64,000 nt of DNA from an uncultured Bacilli bacterium (GTDB taxonomy: Bacteria; Bacillota_I; Bacilli_A; RF39; UBA660). Positions 58,150-64,000 of this stretch are shown here, in pieces. The stretch lies in assembly GCA_934098395.1 (NCBI GenBank), contig CAKOOM010000002.1, forward strand, positions 62,001 through 126,000, in the 5' to 3' direction. The translations under genes and the position numbers were made by a program. The first letter of the stretch is position 1. The number at the start of each line of letters is the position of its first letter. The notes beneath the pieces were generated by a model. That model was not told the origin of the DNA and searched no databases. It saw only the letters and a program-made list of their open reading frames with translations.

Positions 58150-59910
58150 TTATTCAACAGTTACTGATTTTGCTAAGTTTCTAGGTTTATCTATTTCACA
58201 ACCAAGAAGTACGGCAGTATAATAGCTAAGTAGTTGTAATGGTACTACGGCTAGTAATGGTTTTAAGATATCGATGGTAGTTGGTACTTTGATTAAATAG
58301 TCGTAGTATTGTTTATCGACATGAATATCATCAGTAGCTATTATTATAGATTTTGCACCACGAGATATTACTTCTAAGATGTTACTACAAGTTTTATCTT
58401 CGATAGTCGGATCAGTAATAACAGATATGACAATGGTGTTATCTTCGATTAGGGAGATTGTTCCGTGTTTTAATTCGCCAGCAGGGTATGCTTCAGAGTG
58501 AATATATGATATTTCTTTTAATTTTAAACTACCTTCCATAGAGATAGCATAGTCAGCTTTTCTTCCTAAGAAGTATATATCTTTTTGTTTACTTAGGATC
58601 TTTGCAATATCTTTATATACATTTAGATTTATTACATTTTCTAATAAACTAGGTAGTAATTTATAATTATCAAATAATTCTTGATAATCTAGATTACTAT
58701 TTTTGATAGTTAGTAAACCTAAATAATATACTTGCATTATGTATGCTTTGGTAGTTGCTACGGAGATTTCAGTTAGGGCATTTGTATAGATAACGATATC
58801 TGATTCTCTAGCGATAGAACTAGCAAAGACATTAACTAGAGCTAGAACAGTAGCTTTATAAGTGTGAGCTATTCTTAGAGATGCAAGGGTATCTGCTGTT
58901 TCTCCAGACTGTGATATTACTATTACAAGATCATCTTTAGTTAGGAATAACTCATTGTATCTAAATTCTGATGCAAGATAAACATATACGGGTTTTTTTA
59001 GATATTTTTCCATGGTATATTTAGATACTAAACCGGCATGATAAGCACTGCCACATCCGACAATATAAATATTTTTATATTTTTTAATATCTGGGATATT
59101 ATCTAGATTTTTGACGATATTATTTCTAATTAATACTGGCTCTTCATTAATTTCTTTTAACATGTAGTGATCATATCCTGATAGATCTTGTTCATTAACT
59201 GAGTGCTCATATGTTAAGATTTCTTTTTTAATTTCTTTATTGTTATTTGTTACGATATAGCTAGATTTATGCAATGTGACAATATCTTCAGTATTTAATA
59301 GAAAATACTTATTCGTATATTTTGCAATGGCTGGCATGTCAGATGCAATGAAGTTACCATCAACAGATAAACCAACGATTAAAGGACTATCTTTTCTTGT
59401 TGCGTATATTGTATCAGTTTCATCGTTAAAGATAATTCCTAGGGCATAACTTCCAGTAATTGATTTTATAGCTTTATCTATAGCTAATACTTTATCTTTA
59501 GTTTCTTTATAGCAATAATCTATGTATCCTGCTAGAACTTCAGTGTCTGTTTCTCCATAAAAACTATAACCTTTATCTAATAAAATTTTTTTAAGAGATA
59601 AATAATTTTCAATAATACCATTGTGTACTAGAGTTACAGAGTTACATGTATGGGGATGACAGTTATTTAAAGTTACGCCACCATGAGTAGCCCATCTGGT
59701 ATGTCCAATACCAGTATTACTTTCTAAAGATTTATCAATTTTATTTTTTAAATTTTCAATTTTTCCAATACTTTTGATAGTATGAATTTCTTTATTTTTT
59801 ATGTATGAGATACCAGCGGAATCGTATCCACGATATTCAAGGGATGATAAACCATCCATGATAATAGGGATAGAATTCTTTTTACCGGTATAACCAATTA
59901 TTCCACACAT
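58150..59910 (-). CDS. glmS: Glucosamine-6-phosphate synthase
   Basis: Makes glucosamine-6-P from fructose-6-P and glutamine, entry to UDP-GlcNAc. 586 residues: CGIIGYTGKKN with the N-terminal nucleophile Cys, HTRWATHGG, DTEVLAGYID, then two SIS domains (VGCGSAYHAGLVSKY; VISQSGETADTLASLR; GRKADYAISMEGSLKLKEISYIHSEAYPAGELKHG) and the C-terminal PRNLAKSVTVE. The leader is very short: a TATAAT on the minus strand lies ~25-30 bases before AGGTGG, so no glmS ribozyme precedes it. Confidence 0.97.
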   Translation of the reverse strand: MCGIIGYTGKKNSIPIIMDGLSSLEYRGYDSAGISYIKNKEIHTIKSIGKIENLKNKIDKSLESNTGIGHTRWATHGGVTLNNCHPHTCNSVTLVHNGIIENYLSLKKILLDKGYSFYGETDTEVLAGYIDYCYKETKDKVLAIDKAIKSITGSYALGIIFNDETDTIYATRKDSPLIVGLSVDGNFIASDMPAIAKYTNKYFLLNTEDIVTLHKSSYIVTNNNKEIKKEILTYEHSVNEQDLSGYDHYMLKEINEEPVLIRNNIVKNLDNIPDIKKYKNIYIVGCGSAYHAGLVSKYTMEKYLKKPVYVYLASEFRYNELFLTKDDLVIVISQSGETADTLASLRIAHTYKATVLALVNVFASSIARESDIVIYTNALTEISVATTKAYIMQVYYLGLLTIKNSNLDYQELFDNYKLLPSLLENVINLNVYKDIAKILSKQKDIYFLGRKADYAISMEGSLKLKEISYIHSEAYPAGELKHGTISLIEDNTIVISVITDPTIEDKTCSNILEVISRGAKSIIIATDDIHVDKQYYDYLIKVPTTIDILKPLLAVVPLQLLSYYTAVLLGCEIDKPRNLAKSVTVE

Positions 59911-60049
59911 TTATTTTACCACCTCATTTGTATTATATCTTTTTTTTAATTATATGTCTTTAGTTTTTAAAAAAGTTTACACTTTGATACGAAAAATCTT
60001 GATAGTTTATAGCAAATATAATATAATTATTATAAGGAGAGTACTAAAA

Positions 60050-60748
60050 ATGGAGACAATAGTAAAGATACCTAAACATACAGCGATTATCTTAGACGGT
60101 AATGGTAGATGGGCTACGGAAAGAGGCTTAAAAAGAACTGAGGGGCATAAGGCAGGGTATGAGAATTTACTTAAACTTAGTAAATATATACTTAGTACTG
60201 GTACAAAATATTTGAGTGTATTTGCTTTTTCAACTGAAAATTTTAAACGTCCAATAGATGAGGTTAATTATTTAATGAGTTTATTTATTAAAGGGTTTAA
60301 AAGGGATAGCAAATATTTCGTGAAAGAAAATATTCGAGTTGTTTTTTCGGGAAGAAGAGATAAGCTTAGTCAAGAAGTATTAGATGCTATGGATAGTTTG
60401 GAAGAAATGACTAAAGAGAATGATTTAGGAATACTTAATATATGTTTAAATTATGGGGGAAGAGCTGAAATAGTAGATGCAGTTAATAAAATTATTGCTG
60501 ATAATGTGGATGTAGTAACAGAAGATATATTTAAAAAGTATTTATATAATGATTTACCAGATATAGATTTCATGATAAGAACGAGTGGAGAAGAGAGAAT
60601 TAGTAACTTTATGTTATGGCAGTTATCGTATGCAGAATTATATTTTCCAAAATGTTATTTTCCAGATTTTGATAATACACAATATGATATAGCACTTGAT
60701 CATTTTAATCATAGATCTAGACGTTTTGGTGGTCTTAAAAATGAATAA
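60050..60748 (+). CDS. uppS: Isoprenyl (undecaprenyl) diphosphate synthase
   Basis: Makes undecaprenyl-PP, the lipid carrier of the wall and surface glycans. 232 residues: AIILDGNGRWATERGL (catalytic Asp), GHKAGYENL, VFAFSTENFKRP, LNICLNYGGRAEIV, FMIRTSGEERISNFMLWQLSYAELYFP (RxSGExRxSxF). ATG 60050 is behind AAGGAGAG; an in-frame extension to 59954 lacks a site and homology. Usual partner cdsA is absent; a phosphoesterase gene overlaps its end by 8 bases. Confidence 0.96.
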   Translation: METIVKIPKHTAIILDGNGRWATERGLKRTEGHKAGYENLLKLSKYILSTGTKYLSVFAFSTENFKRPIDEVNYLMSLFIKGFKRDSKYFVKENIRVVFSGRRDKLSQEVLDAMDSLEEMTKENDLGILNICLNYGGRAEIVDAVNKIIADNVDVVTEDIFKKYLYNDLPDIDFMIRTSGEERISNFMLWQLSYAELYFPKCYFPDFDNTQYDIALDHFNHRSRRFGGLKNE

Positions 60749-61616
60749 AATTAAGAGAAAAGTAGATATAGTTAATATTGATGATACGAAAAAAGATATT
60801 AATATTATACATCTTGCAGATATTCATTTTAGTATTAATACAAAGACAAGTCAACTTGATGAAATTAAGAAAATGATTTATGTTAATAACCCAGATTACA
60901 TTATGATTACTGGAGATTTGGTTGATGATAGTAGTATTATTAAGAATAAATATAAAATAGTGGAACTAGTTAGTTTTTTAAGTGATATATCAGAAATAGC
61001 TCCGGTAATTATTTCTCTTGGTAATCATGATATTTTGGTTAATAGTGATAAAACGTTTTTTAAGAAATTAAATGAACTTAATAATATATATGTTCTTGAT
61101 GATGATGTGTATGTAGATGAATATGTATATGTGGCTGGTTTTACTTTACCAAATAATTATTATTACAACATAGAGAATGATGAATCAGTAAGGGTATTAC
61201 TAGAATATTTAACAGAGCAAAAGAAAAGCCTTAAGAAAAAATCTAGGGGACTTGTAGGAATTGCTTTGATACATTCACCTATATGTTTAACTGAAAAAGA
61301 AGTGCTTGATAAATTATCAGGATTTGATTTAATACTGTCTGGACATACACATGGAGGAATGATACCAGAGTTTATGGATAGATTTTTTCCAAAGAATATT
61401 GGATTAATAGCTCCAAATAAAAAGTTAATCCCAGATGTTGCTAGAGGTAGAATAGATAAATATGTTAAAAATAGACGGATAACGATTATTATTAATAGTG
61501 GGATAACTAAGTTATCTAGGAAAAGTGGTAAAATATTTAGTTTATTTAATTTTATATATAATATGAGTGTTAATAAGATAATTATTACGAAGAAGAGAGG
61601 AATACGTTATGAGTAA
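60741..61616 (+). CDS. YkuE-like metallophosphoesterase
   Basis: 291 residues, no N-terminal membrane helix. IIHLADIHFS, ITGDLVDDS, LGNHDIL, ALIHSPICL and LSGHTHGGMIPEF are the calcineurin-like metal motifs. Overlaps uppS by 8 bases and eno by 8 bases, so it is embedded in a three-gene run. Substrate unknown; cell-envelope lipids are possible given uppS. Diverged from the anchored copy at 4520. Confidence 0.85.
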   Translation: MNKIKRKVDIVNIDDTKKDINIIHLADIHFSINTKTSQLDEIKKMIYVNNPDYIMITGDLVDDSSIIKNKYKIVELVSFLSDISEIAPVIISLGNHDILVNSDKTFFKKLNELNNIYVLDDDVYVDEYVYVAGFTLPNNYYYNIENDESVRVLLEYLTEQKKSLKKKSRGLVGIALIHSPICLTEKEVLDKLSGFDLILSGHTHGGMIPEFMDRFFPKNIGLIAPNKKLIPDVARGRIDKYVKNRRITIIINSGITKLSRKSGKIFSLFNFIYNMSVNKIIITKKRGIRYE

Positions 61617-62832
61617 AATTAAAGATGTTATTGCTAGATGGGTACTTGATTCGAGAGGGAATCCAACGGTAGAAGTTGATGTATATTTAGATAATGGAGT
61701 AATGGGTAGAGCAACCGTACCATCAGGAGCTTCGACTGGTGTTAGAGAAGCGGTAGAACTTCGTGATGGTGATGATAAGTTTATGGGTCTTGGAGTCGAT
61801 ATGGCAGTTAGTAATGTGATGAATACGATAAGACCAGTCTTAATTGGAATGGAAGCTCAAGACCAGGAAAAAATCGATAATTTAATGATTCAGCTAGATG
61901 GCACGAAAAATAAGAGTAAATTAGGTGCTAATGCAATACTTGGGGTATCTTTAGCAGTGTTAAAAGCTAGCGCTAAGGATGCAGGACTGGAACTATATGA
62001 ATATGTGGGGGATAAATATAGTTTACCAACTGCTATGATGAATATTTTAAATGGTGGTGCTCATGCGGATAATTCACTAGATTTTCAGGAATATATGATA
62101 ATACCTATTAGAGATACGATGAAGGAGAGAATTAGAGTAGGATCTGAAGTATTTCATACACTTAAAATAGTTTTAAAAGAAAAAGGCTATAGTACTAATG
62201 TAGGAGACGAAGGAGGATTTGCTCCGAACTTGAAAAGTAATGAAGAAGGGTTCTTGTTTATAATGGAAGCTATAAAAAGAGCAGGTTATGTACCGGGTAA
62301 GGATGTTGCAATAGCGATTGATGTAGCAGCTTCAGAGTTTTATAAAGATGGAAAGTATGAAATAGATGGAAAAAGGCTTGATACACAAGAGTTAATTGAT
62401 TTTTATCAAGAATTGATTAATAAATATCCGATTATTAGTATTGAAGATCCGGTAGATGAAAATGATTGGGGAGGATTTAAATTAATTACTGATAAGTTAG
62501 GTGATAAGATTCAACTTGTAGGTGACGATTTATTTGTTACTAATATAGAATGTTTATCTAAGGGAATAGAACTAGGAGCTGGTAATGCTATTTTACTTAA
62601 ACTTAATCAAATAGGAACTTATACGGAAACTATTAAAACAATTAAGTTGGCTAGAGAAAATGGTTATAAAACGATTATATCTCATAGAAGTGGTGAGACT
62701 GAGGATACGACAATAGCAGATTTGGCAGTTGGTCTTGATTTAGGACAAATAAAAACTGGTTCAATGTCTAGAACTGATAGAATGTGTAAATATAATCAAT
62801 TAATAAGAATTGAAGAGAAATTGACAAAATAA
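61609..62832 (+). CDS. eno: Enolase
   Basis: 2-phosphoglycerate to phosphoenolpyruvate. 407 residues, somewhat shorter than the usual ~430. LDSRGNPTVEVDVYL, GASTGVREAVELRDGD, NILNGGAHADNSLDFQEYMIIP (His), VGDEGGFAP, IAIDVAASEFY, SIEDPVDENDW, LVGDDLFVT, KLNQIGTYTE (catalytic Lys), ISHRSGETEDT and IKTGSMSRTDR are all present. In the ARE(I/V)LDSRG start motif the Glu is Trp here (ARWVLDSRG). Overlaps the phosphoesterase. Confidence 0.96.
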   Translation: MSKIKDVIARWVLDSRGNPTVEVDVYLDNGVMGRATVPSGASTGVREAVELRDGDDKFMGLGVDMAVSNVMNTIRPVLIGMEAQDQEKIDNLMIQLDGTKNKSKLGANAILGVSLAVLKASAKDAGLELYEYVGDKYSLPTAMMNILNGGAHADNSLDFQEYMIIPIRDTMKERIRVGSEVFHTLKIVLKEKGYSTNVGDEGGFAPNLKSNEEGFLFIMEAIKRAGYVPGKDVAIAIDVAASEFYKDGKYEIDGKRLDTQELIDFYQELINKYPIISIEDPVDENDWGGFKLITDKLGDKIQLVGDDLFVTNIECLSKGIELGAGNAILLKLNQIGTYTETIKTIKLARENGYKTIISHRSGETEDTTIADLAVGLDLGQIKTGSMSRTDRMCKYNQLIRIEEKLTK

Positions 62833-62869
62833 TTAATAAGTTACCTCTATAATATAGATGGTGATAAGA

Positions 62870-63040
62870 ATGAAAGTAAAAGTATTTGATGAATCTCATG
62901 AAAAAGATTTAGAAGAAGCAATAAATAACTATATTAAAGAAAAAGAAATAAAAGTTATAGATATTAAATTTTCAGTGTCAGCATGCGTGTATGCAGAAGA
63001 ACAAATTTATTGCTTTTCAGCTTTAGTTATGTATGAATAA
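62870..63040 (+). CDS. Cse60-like small sporulation protein
   Basis: 56 residues: KVKVFDESHEKDLEEAINNYI, then IKVIDIKFSVSAC and EEQIYCFSALVMY. This matches the short Cse60 family, which in B. subtilis is under sigma-E and has no known function. ATG 62870 follows GGTGATAAGA; an upstream in-frame codon at 62858 falls within the ribosome site. It is separated from eno by 37 bases with a TATAAT (62848-62853). Confidence 0.75.
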   Translation: MKVKVFDESHEKDLEEAINNYIKEKEIKVIDIKFSVSACVYAEEQIYCFSALVMYE

Positions 63041-63055
63041 AAGGAGTGAAGTAAA

Positions 63056-64000
63056 ATGACTTTGAAAGAAGCATATGAAGTGTTTTTTGGTAATACTAAT
63101 GAAAGAATTACAGGTAAGTTTATTATTGAAAATGTATCGATAGCTGAATTTAAAAATAGGCATAGAAATCTTTTGAGAAAGTGGCATCCGGATATGAATC
63201 CGAATAATCAAAATATAGCTCATGAGATGACTATAAAGATAAATGAGGCGTATAAGATACTTAACAATGTTTATAAGGAAGAAGAGAAAAAACAGGCTTC
63301 TGAAAAGGAAAAAGATAATAAAACAAAACAAAAAGAAACTGCAAGCAAACAGAAAAATATGAGTCCTGAAGAGAGAGAAAAAATAATAAAATATTATAGC
63401 AAGATGTTTAAAAAAGCAGCAACTATATATAAATATAAATTATTTATGAAATATGAGGAAGATGTTGATAAGTATTATGAGTTAACTATGTTTGATGAAA
63501 AGAGACAGCAGAGTTTAGTAGATACATATAGGTATATTGAATTATATAAGAAGTGTGTTGAAATGTTTGAAGTACAAGTTGATATGCTTGATAAAAGACT
63601 TAGTAATGCTTTAAAAAGTCTTGGTAATTTAGAACTTAATGAGGAAAAACTTCATGATATGTATTTAGAACTTATAGGTCCGTATCGCGAAATTATGAAT
63701 GATTCAGTAAAATATGCAGAAATTATGGACTGGTATCAAAATAAACAAGAGTTATCACTTACTGAAGATAGAAGGAAAGATTCGATAATTTTAAATATTG
63801 ATAGTAAGATAGTACAAAGGGTTAGTCAAATTAAAAATAATTTTAAGGCTTTATATAATTTGAGAAAATCTAATATGCTAGATGAAACATATCAAAAAAT
63901 AAATTCTAAAAATACTTTGTTAGGCAGAGAGGAAATACTTAAAATATGTAATAAGTATACGAAATATGTTGCTTATTTAGATTCGCTTAGTGATGAACTT
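63056..64000 (+). CDS. J-domain protein (continues beyond window)
   Basis: Partial; 315 codons without a stop to the window end. Residues ~4-70 form a J-domain-like region with RKWHPDMNPNNQ (HPD at ~42-44) and INEAYKILNNVY. There is a long insertion between the first helix and the HPD loop (NTNERITGKFIIENVS). Then follow a Lys/Glu linker and a long helical region with no Gly/Phe or zinc domain, so it is not classical DnaJ. AAGGAGTG site; 15 bases after the Cse60-like gene. May recruit DnaK in a specialised (perhaps sporulation) role; that is inference. Confidence 0.78.
   Translation, partial: MTLKEAYEVFFGNTNERITGKFIIENVSIAEFKNRHRNLLRKWHPDMNPNNQNIAHEMTIKINEAYKILNNVYKEEEKKQASEKEKDNKTKQKETASKQKNMSPEEREKIIKYYSKMFKKAATIYKYKLFMKYEEDVDKYYELTMFDEKRQQSLVDTYRYIELYKKCVEMFEVQVDMLDKRLSNALKSLGNLELNEEKLHDMYLELIGPYREIMNDSVKYAEIMDWYQNKQELSLTEDRRKDSIILNIDSKIVQRVSQIKNNFKALYNLRKSNMLDETYQKINSKNTLLGREEILKICNKYTKYVAYLDSLSDEL

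Noticed and set aside
59911..60049. glmS ribozyme upstream of glmS
   Set aside because: The interval between glmS and uppS is about 140 bases shared by both divergent genes, and the leader after the -10 box is too short for the ~170-base ribozyme.

Overview
The window comes from a low-GC, spore-forming member of the Firmicutes. The AT-rich genes use the standard bacterial code (TGA is a stop, for example at the ends of the genes finishing at 26229 and 37199). Ribosome binding sites are often of the GGTGAT type. Sporulation genes occur throughout: a SpoVID/YsxE-like pair, spoVAC-spoVAD-spoVAE, a CotY/CotZ-type coat protein and a Cse60-like protein. The overall look is that of the uncultured gut Bacilli (RF39/Erysipelotrichales-like), but this placement is inference from gene style, not from a marker-gene tree.

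Layout. 1-1.9 kb: spore morphogenesis pair. 1.9-3.4 kb: infC-rpmI-rplT with an attenuator leader and an apparent AUA start codon for IF3. 3.4-7.8 kb (minus strand): a predicted HEXXH metallopeptidase, a phosphoesterase, a CPBP protease and RNase J. 8-18.2 kb: a polysaccharide deacetylase with a prepilin-like partner, tgt, tag, a coat protein, an AGCS symporter, spoVACDE, a TagO-like priming enzyme and gpmI.

18.2-41.6 kb is a cell-surface polysaccharide island in several transcription units. It holds three LicD-type phosphotransferases, a GNAT/HisC-like aminotransferase/cytidylyltransferase-oxidoreductase set, a deacetylase, flippase, polymerase, glycosyltransferases (GT2, GT4, core-2-like, GT-C-like DUF6056, Alg13/Alg14-like pair) and an acyltransferase. 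A separate operon at its right end has a winged-helix/LicC/LicA fusion, a free-standing LicC and a BCCT transporter. Together these read as choline uptake, phosphorylation, CDP activation and transfer to a glycan lipid-linked by TagO or an unseen primer.

41.7-64 kb is mostly housekeeping: tRNA-Leu, rnr, a CapA-like protein, smpB, rpsU, yqeY, a second RNase R-like gene, a CofE-like ligase, an orphan RnfC/RnfD-like pair, a second CPBP protease, several unknown small proteins, 5-formyl-THF cyclo-ligase, tRNA-Arg, a HAM1 pyrophosphatase, a C26 amidohydrolase, murI, glmS, uppS, a phosphoesterase, eno, a Cse60-like gene and the start of a J-domain protein. I see no insertion sequence, prophage, CRISPR array or rRNA.

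The most interesting material is (i) the lic-type phosphocholine operon with its domain fusion and altered nucleotide-binding signature, (ii) the aminotransferase/cytidylyltransferase set that may make a second CDP-activated headgroup, (iii) the RnfC/RnfD-like pair without other Rnf subunits, and (iv) the AUA-initiated infC behind an intrinsic attenuator.
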